NCBI RefSeq assembly: GCF_029894425.1
Contig: NZ_JARXYJ010000001.1
Span: 3,162,001 to 3,226,000, forward strand
From: Streptomyces sp. SAI-127
Lineage (GTDB): Bacteria > Actinomycetota > Actinomycetes > Streptomycetales > Streptomycetaceae
Reading direction: 5' to 3'
Length of the DNA stretch: 64,000 nt
Translations under genes and position numbers: made by a program
In this document: piece by piece, positions 49,079 through 57,075 of the stretch
Layout of the letters: every line of letters begins with the position of its first letter
Numbering within the stretch: the first letter of the stretch is position 1
Notes under the pieces: model-generated
Seen by the model: the letters and a program-made list of their open reading frames with translations, nothing else
The model's database searches: none
Told to the model about the DNA's origin: nothing

Positions 49079-49513
49079 TCACCCGAAGGGCGTGCTGATC
49101 GAGCGCTGCCGGGCCTGTTCCTCCTGCTCGGTGCTGGTGTAGTGGCCGGAGGTGGTGTGGAGCTTGTCGCTGATGTCCTGGAGCAGGCTCTTGAGGTTGA
49201 GGACCTGGGAGCCCCAGCGGACGTCCATGGTCACCAGGGAGCCGGCAGTGGCCCAGGAGCCCGCCTCGGCCATACCCCCCGCACTGTGCTTGTTCAGCCC
49301 CCTGGAGGCGCTCAGGCAGTCGTCGTCGGCGCCGTTGTCGACGTTCTCGGTGTCACCGCGCAGTTCGACGAGGGCGTTGGCAGCCTCGTCGAGGCGCTGT
49401 GTGTCGACGTTGGTACCGCCACCGCCGCCCCCTCCACCGCCCTCTGCGGGCACGGAGTTCAGCCGCGTCTGAGTGGATCCGCTGTGCTGCGGTGCATCGA
49501 AGGGAGTACTCAT
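49079..49513 (-). CDS. Small T7SS protein with PFG tail, partner of the large WXG protein
   Basis: A 144-residue protein. A Gly/Ser/Thr-rich head with a run of nine Gly (about residues 24-32) precedes a helical part: DTQRLDEAANALVELRGD, VRWGSQVLNLKSLLQDI, then YTSTE (Y-x-x-x-E) and the C-terminus SISTPFG. The start is uncertain; ATG at 49513 is preceded by AAGGG and another ATG lies four codons upstream. It is 86 bases from the large WXG gene. It carries both the classical export motif and the Phe-Gly tail, as does the product at 62054-62374. Confidence 0.65.
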   Translation of the reverse strand: MSTPFDAPQHSGSTQTRLNSVPAEGGGGGGGGGTNVDTQRLDEAANALVELRGDTENVDNGADDDCLSASRGLNKHSAGGMAEAGSWATAGSLVTMDVRWGSQVLNLKSLLQDISDKLHTTSGHYTSTEQEEQARQRSISTPFG

Positions 49514-49894
49514 CCCTTGTCCCATCCCCGTTGTCAAAGTGGTGGACATGCCCGTCCACTCACTCGCCCAGGATTTCGTTGCATCCGTACGACGTGAGGT
49601 GCCCACTCCGGCCGAGCCTCGCGCTCGGCGACCTAGGCAAGGACATGCCAATCAGCAGGCCGAAAGATACCGGATCTTCCTTTGCCCGGCCCACTGTTGG
49701 CCGCACTGTGGGACGCGAAAGCGAAAGGGCGCCTGCGCGGGCTCCGTCGGGGCGAAGCAGGAGTACACGAGGCCCTCCATGCCATCACCGACGGCATGGA
49801 AGGGGCGCCCCTCGGAGGTCGTGGGGGGGTGGATTTCCTGTAGAGGTTCTGTCCATGCACCAACACGACCAGATGGTGGCGTCGGTCCGTCAGG
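49514..49894. other. Intergenic region with one terminator
   Basis: About 380 bases. A stem of 8 bp plus a bulged extension (TCCATGCC 49776-49783 with GGCATGGA 49793-49800, flanked by CCC/GGGG) lies about 95 bases past the stop at 49895 and probably ends the module C transcript. Nothing else is supported. Confidence 0.5.
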
Positions 49895-50475
49895 TCAGCG
49901 GTCCTTGAAATACAGGACCGCCTGGGTGTAGGCGACACGGACGTCCACGTGCTGCGGCTCAAGGTGGTAGACCTTGTTGACGCCGCGGTACTCCATGACG
50001 GTTCCCGAGCCCCGGCTGCGCCACAGAGTGCGGCTCGGACCCGTGACGCGCATGTCATCGCCGTCGCCGTTGAGCAGTGCGTATACCGCCAGGCAGAGCC
50101 AGAGGGGCGCCCGCAGCGGGGCGAACAGATAGTACGAAAGCCAGGAATACCAGGTGCCGACCTTGCCGGTGATCGGCTGCGGGTACCGGTCGGCTGCACC
50201 GTCCAACGAGCGCGACGAGGGCCCAAGAGGAGACGGCCCGGGCGACGCGTGATGCGCGCCAGCAATGTGCCGTCGGCGGCGAACACCTCGTAGGTTTCAT
50301 TGCTCGCAGGACGAACGGAGCACAGCAGGCTGCTGTCAGGGCCGCCGTAGATCGTGAACGCCTGACGGGACGGCTGGCCCGTCTTCTCGGTCAACTCGGG
50401 CGCGAAGACGATCGAGGCGGCCGGCCTCTTGCCGCCCTGTGCCCCAGAGGAGGCAAATCCGCTCGCCGATGTCAC
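49895..50475 (-). pseudogene. LOR-like membrane protein of module C, broken by a -1 frameshift
   Basis: Two frames together match the intact paralogue at 22601-23377. The first (50475 to about 50210) gives LLCSVRPASNETYEVFAADG, ARITRRPGRLLLGPRRARWT and VQP. The second (to the stop at 49895) gives YPQPITGKVGTWYSWLSYYLF, the hydrophobic stretch, and VAYTQAVLYFKDR, the counterpart of AYAQAVLHVWDGV. A single-base deletion near 50200-50210 explains the break. Joined, it would be about 193 residues. A sequencing error would also explain it. Confidence 0.7.
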
Positions 50476-50509
50476 CCGCGATGGAGTGCCTGCCGTCTGG
50501 GATCGGGGC

Positions 50510-51058
50510 CTAAGGAGCAGAGCCCGTCGGCTGTTGCCAGGAAGGCGCCAGCCAGTGCGGCTGCGTCAACTGAGCGTGCCGGTGCGGGTCCTCGTACAGG
50601 TCCGTCGAGCGATGCAGGACCAGCCATTTCGGCGCGCAGCGCACGCTGTCCTCGGGCAGGCGCCAACCGTGCTCCCCCGCGATCTGCAACGCCCTCGTCA
50701 CGCCGATCTGCCGGAAATAGCTGTCGTCCACCAGGATGGTCCGGGCCACGCTCCCCTCACGTCCACCGGCAGCCGAACCGCCTGCGAGACGCCGGCGCAG
50801 TCGAGCCTCCGCCCGGCCCCTGCCCGTACTCCGCTCGCGCCGCAGCCGGTCACGACTCAGCCAGACCCGCCGAGGCGGACGTGCCCGGGGATGCCCGAGC
50901 AGGTTGCTGAAGGCGTCAATGACACTCAGTACGACCGGGGCCCAGACCATCACGACGAGGTACAGAACACCCCAGAACCACTGAAAAAAGTACCGACTTC
51001 ACAGCCAGACCGCGGACTTGGGGGGACGGGGCCCCCACGCCGGATCGGTCTGGTTCAC
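50510..51058 (-). pseudogene. Small membrane protein of module C, in-frame TGA at codon 20
   Basis: GTG at 51058 overlaps the stop of the upstream paralogue (GTGA). The frame reads WGPRPPKSAVWL, then TGA (50999-51001), then SRYFFQWFWGVLYLVVMVWAP and on to 50510. The upstream paralogue (51055-51564) reads WDPRPPKSASRIWARYCVQWLWG: the spacing is identical and TGA stands where it has TGG-type Trp. The later part has a basic region and IGVTRALQIAGEHGWRL...WLVLHR, the recurring small module domain. Probably a nonsense mutation; 183 codons if read through. Confidence 0.7.
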
Positions 51059-51564
51059 GGGCATCGCAACTGCAGCCACACCGGCAGCTTCTTCTCACCG
51101 GCGTCGGCCAGCACCCACCCGAACTCGTTGTGGGCGATGTCCAAGGCGCGCCTCGCGCCCAAAAGGCGGTAGTAGCAGTCGTCGATGCCCAACCGGTGCC
51201 TGCCTCCGGAGCAGGGAAGCGGCACAGGCGCCCCGGGTCGTGGTGGGACGCAGTTCAGGCGGTGGTCCTCGAGAAACTGCCGCAACTCGCGCTCCTGCTC
51301 CAGCGGATCACGGATCCGGTCGAGACGCAGTCGCTCCCGGTCCACCCAGATCCGGCGCCGCCAACGCGGTTTGCGGGTCCGCCCCGTTCCCGAGCCCTGA
51401 ACCTCGACCTCGAGAACGGTCAGCAGCAGCAGCGGAATCCGGGCAAGCAACCAGATAGAGGGGCCCCAGAGCCACTGCACGCAATATCGTGCCCAGATAC
51501 GCGACGCGGACTTGGGCGGTCTCGGATCCCACTCCCGGCCGAATCCACTGGTCATTGTGCTCAT
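51055..51564 (-). CDS. Small membrane protein of module C
   Basis: A 169-residue protein: a polar head (WDPRPPKSASRIW), one hydrophobic helix at about 31-50, a very basic segment (TRKPRWRRRIWVDRERLRLDR), and a C-terminal domain LGIDDCYYRLLGARRALDIAHNEFGW...VWLQL shared with the products at 32682-33032 and 50510-51058. ATG at 51564 overlaps the stop of the WXG-headed gene (ATGA). Unknown function; probably a membrane accessory of the module. Confidence 0.65.
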   Translation of the reverse strand: MSTMTSGFGREWDPRPPKSASRIWARYCVQWLWGPSIWLLARIPLLLLTVLEVEVQGSGTGRTRKPRWRRRIWVDRERLRLDRIRDPLEQERELRQFLEDHRLNCVPPRPGAPVPLPCSGGRHRLGIDDCYYRLLGARRALDIAHNEFGWVLADAGEKKLPVWLQLRCP

Positions 51565-53000
51565 CCAAATGCTCCGAGACCTTGACGAGCCAGATCCTTG
51601 TACTTCTCGTATTTCCCCTGCACCTCGTCGGACAGCGCGTTTTCCGCCGACTCCACGAACTTGTATCCGCGGTAGGCGGCCTCGGAACCACGCGAGACCC
51701 ACGAGGTCGGATCAATGAACGTCTTGCCGTTCTCACCCAGCTTCACGGCTTCCGCCAGAGCCGGGATCTTACTCAGTGGAGTGTGGTCGATGATCTTCGG
51801 AAAGAGGTGTTCGTCCGCCCATTTGACCGGACTTGTCAGTGGCCTCTCGTACCGCGTGGCGTCGTTGAGAACCCGTTCGGTGGCCATCGCCAGCCGGTCC
51901 TTCACCGAATCCGCTGTGACGCGGTAGACCGCCTTGCCTTCGCCGAACATTCCCAGGAGTTTCTTGGACTCCAAGAACACCTCAGCGTTCTTGGCCTTCC
52001 CGGCGATCTCGGCTATGCGGTCGGTCGCCTTGAACGAGTCCGCCGCGATTTCCACACCCTTCCAGGCACCCATGGCGACCTTGCCGCCCTTGAGGAGGTC
52101 ACCGAACGGGACGAAGCCCGCGATGTCGAGGCCGATGTCCAACCAGGAACCCTTTTTGGCGCCGGCTGCCCAGCCCACGGCGTGGAAGCCGAGAGCTCCA
52201 GCGTTGAGGATCCTGCCCGCGATCTCGAAAACGACGGCTCCGATGACCGTCTCGGAGAAGACGATGGCGAGTACATCGCACGCGGCCGCCGCCATGCCCA
52301 GCCAGTCGCCGATCTTGTAGATCGTGTCGGCGTGCTTCTGAATCCACTCCCAGATATCCCCGGCCAGATCCTTGATCCTGTCGCCGAGGCCATTGAGCGC
52401 ATCCATGAAACGGTCAAAGAGGCCGGGCTTGTCCGGGGCGCCTTCGGCGGCTCTGCGAATGGCCTCGGCCGCATCCTTCGCAGCTTCCTCGTGGTCACCG
52501 AGCAGGTCTTGGGCCTTTTTGATGACGGCGTTCAGGTCACCGGTGGCCTCGTTGACCCGCTTGACGGCGTAGTCGAGACGCTTCTGCGCGCCGTCCAGTG
52601 CCGCCTGCGTGTCGAAGGTCCTTCCCGCAAGGTGAAGATCGGGATTGGCCTGGGCGTCCTTGAGTACGCGGCGGGCCTCCTCCGCTTCCCGCTCGTAGCG
52701 GGCGGCGAGTGTCTGGAACTCGGTGAGCCGGGAGTGCCATTGGTTCAGAGCCTGCGCGGCATCGATCAGGGAACTGTGGCCGTCAGCGAGGTACTTCGGC
52801 AACTCTCCGACCGTCTTGGCGAAAGCGGAAGCGGCGTCACCCTCCCACACGCCATCGGCCTTCCCCACCTTGGTGAGCGTGCCGTGAGCATCGCTGAGCC
52901 GGTTTCCCACCTTGCCCAAAGTGCTGACGAGCTGCTCCACCGATGCCGGCACTCCAGGTGCCGGGTCGAACCCGAGGGCGTCGTAGGTCTGCGTGGTCAT
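51561..53000 (-). CDS. WXG-headed putative T7SS substrate (module C), AFG tail
   Basis: A 479-residue protein. DGVWEGDAASAFAKTVGELP (W52-E-G54) and YLADGHSSLIDAAQAL are almost superimposable on the module A protein. A coiled-coil region follows, with DLHLAGRTFDTQAALDGAQKR, also found in module B. A hydrophobic stretch lies at about 245-285, then a Lys/Glu-rich C-terminal third, ending Gly-Leu-Gly-Ala-Phe-Gly. GAGGAGG stands 10 bases before the ATG. Here the soluble family gene comes before, not after, the substrate gene. No toxin motif recognised. Confidence 0.75.
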   Translation of the reverse strand: MTTQTYDALGFDPAPGVPASVEQLVSTLGKVGNRLSDAHGTLTKVGKADGVWEGDAASAFAKTVGELPKYLADGHSSLIDAAQALNQWHSRLTEFQTLAARYEREAEEARRVLKDAQANPDLHLAGRTFDTQAALDGAQKRLDYAVKRVNEATGDLNAVIKKAQDLLGDHEEAAKDAAEAIRRAAEGAPDKPGLFDRFMDALNGLGDRIKDLAGDIWEWIQKHADTIYKIGDWLGMAAAACDVLAIVFSETVIGAVVFEIAGRILNAGALGFHAVGWAAGAKKGSWLDIGLDIAGFVPFGDLLKGGKVAMGAWKGVEIAADSFKATDRIAEIAGKAKNAEVFLESKKLLGMFGEGKAVYRVTADSVKDRLAMATERVLNDATRYERPLTSPVKWADEHLFPKIIDHTPLSKIPALAEAVKLGENGKTFIDPTSWVSRGSEAAYRGYKFVESAENALSDEVQGKYEKYKDLARQGLGAFG

Positions 53001-53024
53001 ACGTCTACGTCCTCCTCGACGCGG

Positions 53025-53762
53025 TCATCCGAACGGGTTGGGAGTGGGCGTCGAGGGAACGGGGAGCTGCTTTTCCCCACGGGCTCCGTCGCCCTCATCA
53101 AAGGTGATGGAGTCGGCGATGTCCGCCAGAACCGCCTGGTACATGTACAGATCCTGGACGTCAGCTGTGCTGAGCGACATGAGGAGAACCCGGTCCTCGT
53201 CGGGAAAGGGCAGCCAGATCTCTATACGGATGGCGAACCGTTCCCGCCTACCGTCAGGGAGCTCCCAGACCATGCGGGTGCCTGAGACATGCACGACAGC
53301 TGGTCCGGCCGGAAGGCCGACCGGGAGTACGTCTCCGCCGCCCTCGCCTCGCGCCAGGGTCTCGGCGATACCGGCTGCCGCAAGCATGGGATCCGGGTTG
53401 TCGAGGTCCTGAACACTGACCAGCAGGGTGCAGCGACTCACCCGCTCCGGTGGCTCCGACTCATCCGCGCTGCCTCCGACAGGGAAGACGCCCATCGCAC
53501 TGTAGACGGCGCCTTCGGAAGCCAAGTGCTGCGAATTTGCCCCGTACAGAGCGGCGGTGAGCGCACGAAGCGGCTCCCGCTCCTCCTGGCCACCCCAGTA
53601 GTCGCGCGCGAATGCGGCCATCTGCGCGTCGAAAGCGCTCTCGTCCGCGCCCAAGCCCAGAGGGATGACGTGAAACTCCGGTTGAACCTGGAAGCGGAAC
53701 GCCGGCGGGGCAGTTTCGGCCTCGGCCTGCGCCTCAACTGTGGGGCCTGGTGCCGACGTCAT
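53025..53762 (-). CDS. T7SS module soluble protein (module C), PFG tail
   Basis: A 245-residue soluble protein of the family at 19768-20889 and 30368-31042: PEFHVIPLGLGADESAFDAQM, an Ala/Leu helix, a beta half with LPAGPAVVHVSGTRMV and IRIEIWLPFPDEDRVLLMSLST, and a last helix (MYQAVLADIADSITFD). It ends Pro-Asn-Pro-Phe-Gly. ATG overlaps the stop of the small partner gene (ATGA). Its position between partner and substrate genes strengthens the idea of a dedicated adaptor. Confidence 0.6.
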   Translation of the reverse strand: MTSAPGPTVEAQAEAETAPPAFRFQVQPEFHVIPLGLGADESAFDAQMAAFARDYWGGQEEREPLRALTAALYGANSQHLASEGAVYSAMGVFPVGGSADESEPPERVSRCTLLVSVQDLDNPDPMLAAAGIAETLARGEGGGDVLPVGLPAGPAVVHVSGTRMVWELPDGRRERFAIRIEIWLPFPDEDRVLLMSLSTADVQDLYMYQAVLADIADSITFDEGDGARGEKQLPVPSTPTPNPFG

Positions 53763-54067
53763 TCGCCGTCAGCCTTCCCGGACGCCTTGAACGCCTCGGC
53801 GATCTGGTCCTCCAGAGCCTCATAGATCTTTCGGGACTCCGAGAGACCTTTCGTGACACCGCCCGTGGCATCGGCGATCAGACCGATCCCATAACCCCAC
53901 TTGTCCTGGAACGCATCACATGCCGCTTCCAACTCGGCGTAACCCGAGCCCTTCGGACCGATGTCCTTCAGTTGCTTCATCGCGGCACGCATGTCGTTCG
54001 CGCACTCATCGAGCTGGGTGATCAGCTGAGCGAGCGCGCCAAGTTCAACCTTGTAATAACCAGCCAC
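53759..54067 (-). CDS. Small WXG100-like T7SS protein (module C partner)
   Basis: A 102-residue helical protein with DIGPKGSGYAELEAACDAFQ and KWGYGIGL (W57) at the turn, and YEALE at residues 82-86 as the export motif; it is the counterpart of the small proteins in modules A and B. GTG at 54067 has GGGGGAG 10 bases upstream; the frame is open further upstream but without a ribosome site. First gene of the module C operon. Confidence 0.8.
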   Translation of the reverse strand: MAGYYKVELGALAQLITQLDECANDMRAAMKQLKDIGPKGSGYAELEAACDAFQDKWGYGIGLIADATGGVTKGLSESRKIYEALEDQIAEAFKASGKADGE

Positions 54068-54393
54068 CGTTGCCCTACTCCCCCGATGATGTCGCGCGTC
54101 GGTCCTCTGGACTGCAGTAACAGCACGGCATCCTATGCGTCCGATTTTGCACAACCGCACTCGCCCCTTGGATTCGCACAGACCCTCCACCCGAGCCATC
54201 GCCCGAGCGCCGCAGCCTGAGCGAGGGTCCCACGGGGTCAGCGGATTTTGTACAGCCAACCAGTCTGTTCCGCACCCGTTGCCCGCCGATCCCGGCCGAG
54301 GGTGTATGGGTGGCCCGGCTCGGCCTCGACTGGCCCAACCCCTATGTCTTCCGCGAGGGCGCCCCCGGAAGACACCGACGTAGTTTGTGCGGG
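54068..54393. other. Intergenic region, nothing clear
   Basis: About 325 bases upstream of module C. A short plus-strand stretch (near 54300-54370) could encode VWVARLGLDWPNPYVFREGA, which looks like a fragment of some protein, but it has no start or ribosome site. The rest shows no gene, repeat or hairpin. It should hold the module C promoter. Confidence 0.4.
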
Positions 54394-54735
54394 TCACGAC
54401 GTTTGCTGACGTGGTAGCGCTATTCCGGATTGGTGGCGGTCATGCCGGTGAGACGCTGGCTGTTCGCCGCTTCTCGTGCGTTCTGTGACATCGGCGGGAG
54501 CTGCAGCGATGACTTCGTCGAGCGCGGCGCGGGAGGTCGGCAAATCGATGATGGCTCTGGTGATCCGCTCGCGTTCCTTGGTCAGGTCGGCCAGGAGGTC
54601 CGAGCAGGTCGACACCAGTTGCTCGCCGTCGTCACGCAGGCAGAATTGTCGCGATGGTGGCGGTGTTCAGGCCGGCTGCGGATGCGGCGCACGGTATCCA
54701 CGTCCGCTTCGCGGTAGACCCCTCAGGGCGCTTCA
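54394..54735 (-). pseudogene. MerR-family regulator remnant
   Basis: Three frames give consecutive parts of a MerR regulator: VYREADVDTVRRIR (about 54715-54675), AGLNTATIATILPA (about 54680-54635), and STCSDLLADLTKERERITRA to SRAALDEVIAA (54615 to about 54495). The N-terminal helix-turn-helix is missing and at least two frameshifts separate the parts. No intact regulator gene is present in the window. Confidence 0.65.
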
Positions 54736-54822
54736 ACAAGATCGTTTTACGAGCTCTTGGCCAACTAATCGGGCGGTTACCCGAACGCAACTGCGTGAGT
54801 GCCGCACCGGAACGAACTTCGG

Positions 54823-56082
54823 CTACTGCTGAGGCGGCCACTGGTCATGCGGCGGAGCGGGCTGCTGATATGGGTTCTGCTGTGGCTGGACGTACTGCGG
54901 ATAGGCGACAGGACCACGAGGCTCGCCACTCCCGGAGCCTTGCCGTTGCACTCGACGACCACTCTTGAAGAGCCAAAAGCCTCCGAGCATGGTGAGGAGA
55001 GTCATGAGAGCTCCGACGGCCGCGACCCCAACCTTGAAGGAGTCCACGCCCTGAGAGTAGGTCTTGGGCGTGCCGTCGTCTCCGGGGCCAAAGTGCAAAC
55101 CGGTCCCGGCCTCGCCGATCGCTACCTTCTTTTCCGGAGTAAGTTTTGCCGCGGCCTGTAGTGCCGCTTCGGCGTTGATCACTCCATAGCCGGTCTCCGC
55201 GCTGTACCCACGGGAGGCATGTGAAGCAGTCCTTTCGAGGACTCGCTCCACCTGACGCGGAGTGAGATCCGGATACTTGGAAACGATCAGTGCGCTTACG
55301 CCTGCGGCCAGAGCGCAAGCCGCCGATGTTCCCTCGCCCGACGTACGCCCGCTGGAACGGTAGTCAGCTTCGTAGACGGAAACTCCCGGGGCAGCGACGT
55401 CGATGTAGGAGTGGACAGACGAGAACGACGCGCGCGACCCGTCCGGGGTCGAGGCTGCCACCGTGATGACACCCGGATAGGCCGACGGATACGAAATGGC
55501 GTTGTCGCCCCCGTCCGTCTTATCCCCCAGGTTGCCGACAGCGCCGACTAGCACGACGCCCTTGGACAGGGCGTAATCGATCGCTTTCAGATCCCTCTCA
55601 TTGAAACCACCCCAGAGAACCCTGGAACCGATGGACATCGAGATGACGTCGGCTCCGTGATCCGCCGCGTAGGTGATCGCCTGCGACAGCGCGTCGGGAT
55701 TACTCATGCTGCCACCCCGATAGTTGGGGTCGTCCTCGTCTCGGACCACCCGCAAGCCCAGGACCTTTGCTTCAGGGGCAACATCAAGGATGCTGGAGGC
55801 CATCGCGGTGCCGTGTTCGCCATACCAGGACTGGGACTTGTCATTCGCCTGAAGAAAGTCCGGCCCCTCCATTGCCCGGCCCTTCAACACAGGGTGGTCA
55901 GTACGGATGCCGGTGTCGATGACCGCGACGGTGACACCTTCGCCTTGGCTGATGGCGTGGGCTGCGGGGACGGACATGGCGGGCAGTTCCCAGCCCTGTG
56001 AGGGATCGGCGGACGCCACAGAGGTACCGGCCAGCGTCAGAACAGCCGCCAGGAGAGTACTGGTCGTAATTCGTTTGATCAC
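54823..56082 (-). CDS. Type VII secretion mycosin protease, copy 1
   Basis: A 419-residue subtilisin-like (S8) serine protease. A signal peptide (about 1-25) is followed by Asp56 (VAVIDTG), His90 (YGEHGTAMAS), Asn184 (VGN) and Ser253 (GEGTSAACA). A transmembrane helix lies at about 350-372 and the tail is Pro/Gln-rich, ending QWPPQQ. Mycosins stabilise the T7SS membrane complex and cut some substrates on the outer face. ATG overlaps the stop of the upstream membrane-protein gene (ATGA). It is one of three in 7 kb; the body is less GC-rich than its neighbours. Confidence 0.88.
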   Translation of the reverse strand: MIKRITTSTLLAAVLTLAGTSVASADPSQGWELPAMSVPAAHAISQGEGVTVAVIDTGIRTDHPVLKGRAMEGPDFLQANDKSQSWYGEHGTAMASSILDVAPEAKVLGLRVVRDEDDPNYRGGSMSNPDALSQAITYAADHGADVISMSIGSRVLWGGFNERDLKAIDYALSKGVVLVGAVGNLGDKTDGGDNAISYPSAYPGVITVAASTPDGSRASFSSVHSYIDVAAPGVSVYEADYRSSGRTSGEGTSAACALAAGVSALIVSKYPDLTPRQVERVLERTASHASRGYSAETGYGVINAEAALQAAAKLTPEKKVAIGEAGTGLHFGPGDDGTPKTYSQGVDSFKVGVAAVGALMTLLTMLGGFWLFKSGRRVQRQGSGSGEPRGPVAYPQYVQPQQNPYQQPAPPHDQWPPQQ

Positions 56083-56936
56083 TTGCCCAGCACCGTCCTC
56101 CGCAGATCACCGGCATAGATTTCCGCAAGGGTCTGCGCCGTTTTTCTGTAGGGAGACCTCTCTTCATATCCAATGAAGGTCCAGGGCTGGGGCAGTATGC
56201 CGACCGGACGGGCAGGGTCCGCAGGCCCGGTCGTGATGGTCACGGCATACGGTGAGTCCGGCATGAAAACTTGACTCGAAGCGCCGCCGATAGCCATCTT
56301 CTCGCTCCAATCGGCAGCCTGGGTGCCGGGAACGGCAAACGGCCTGACCGTCGGTGCCCGATCGGCGCCCACCGCGTTGCTCTGGATCGTCTCGACCTTG
56401 GAGCTGATGGCGTCCGCGTCGGCAGGTGATTGGGCTACAACAAGACCGATGGTCGCAACCATCTCGCCGCTCACGTCGGTGTAAGTCGCTCGGAGTACAT
56501 TCTTGCACCGATCCGCCAACACATTGCTCGCGAAATCAGTAGAGAATGCTTCCTTGCATGAAGTACCCTTGGCGATTCCCTGACGCGCCCAGATATTGGC
56601 GTCGTTGCCGACAGTGCTACTTGCGAGACGAGCAGGGAAAATATCGTCACTCGAGAGATTGTGCCAGGCCTTGGGAATGAACGCATCGTTCGAGTTCTGT
56701 TCCGTGGCGCTTTCATAAGTCTTGTAGGCAGTCAAGGCCGTGCCGAGAAGTGGCAATACTGCGAACAGGAGCAGCAAGACACCGAAGACCTTGCGGGTGC
56801 CACCTTTCGGTTTCGCCTGCAATATCGGCTGATAGCCCGGGTTCGTCCCTAGCGCAGAAGGTGGCACGCTCTGAGGATTTCCGCCATTCTGGCCTGAACC
56901 AGTAGGCATGTATCCAGGCGACTGGTCGGGGTGCAC
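56079..56936 (-). CDS. Single-pass membrane protein linked to mycosin 1
   Basis: A 285-residue protein: a Gly/Pro/Ser-rich cytoplasmic head, one hydrophobic helix at about 50-72, and an external domain with two likely disulphide Cys (TSCKEAF and DRCKNVL). The C-terminal region includes LPQPWTFIGYEERSPYRKTAQTL. GTG start with AGAGGGA upstream. It lies between two mycosin genes and overlaps the downstream one, so it may form a complex with it. Function unknown. Confidence 0.65.
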   Translation of the reverse strand: MHPDQSPGYMPTGSGQNGGNPQSVPPSALGTNPGYQPILQAKPKGGTRKVFGVLLLLFAVLPLLGTALTAYKTYESATEQNSNDAFIPKAWHNLSSDDIFPARLASSTVGNDANIWARQGIAKGTSCKEAFSTDFASNVLADRCKNVLRATYTDVSGEMVATIGLVVAQSPADADAISSKVETIQSNAVGADRAPTVRPFAVPGTQAADWSEKMAIGGASSQVFMPDSPYAVTITTGPADPARPVGILPQPWTFIGYEERSPYRKTAQTLAEIYAGDLRRTVLGK

Positions 56937-57075
56937 CGAAATTAATCCCTCTATGACAGGTAGTTCGAACCATTTGTCGCCGCGCGATCTTGATCAGATC
57001 GTCGGGTCACGCCGAGCCGACGTGCAGCTCGGTCGCACACCCCACGCCCGGTGATCTCCCGATCCTGTCCGACAG

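Noticed and set aside
49514..49894. Possible extra gene between 49513 and 49895
   Set aside because: All frames lack starts with ribosome sites and show no recognisable motif. A terminator hairpin explains part of the stretch.
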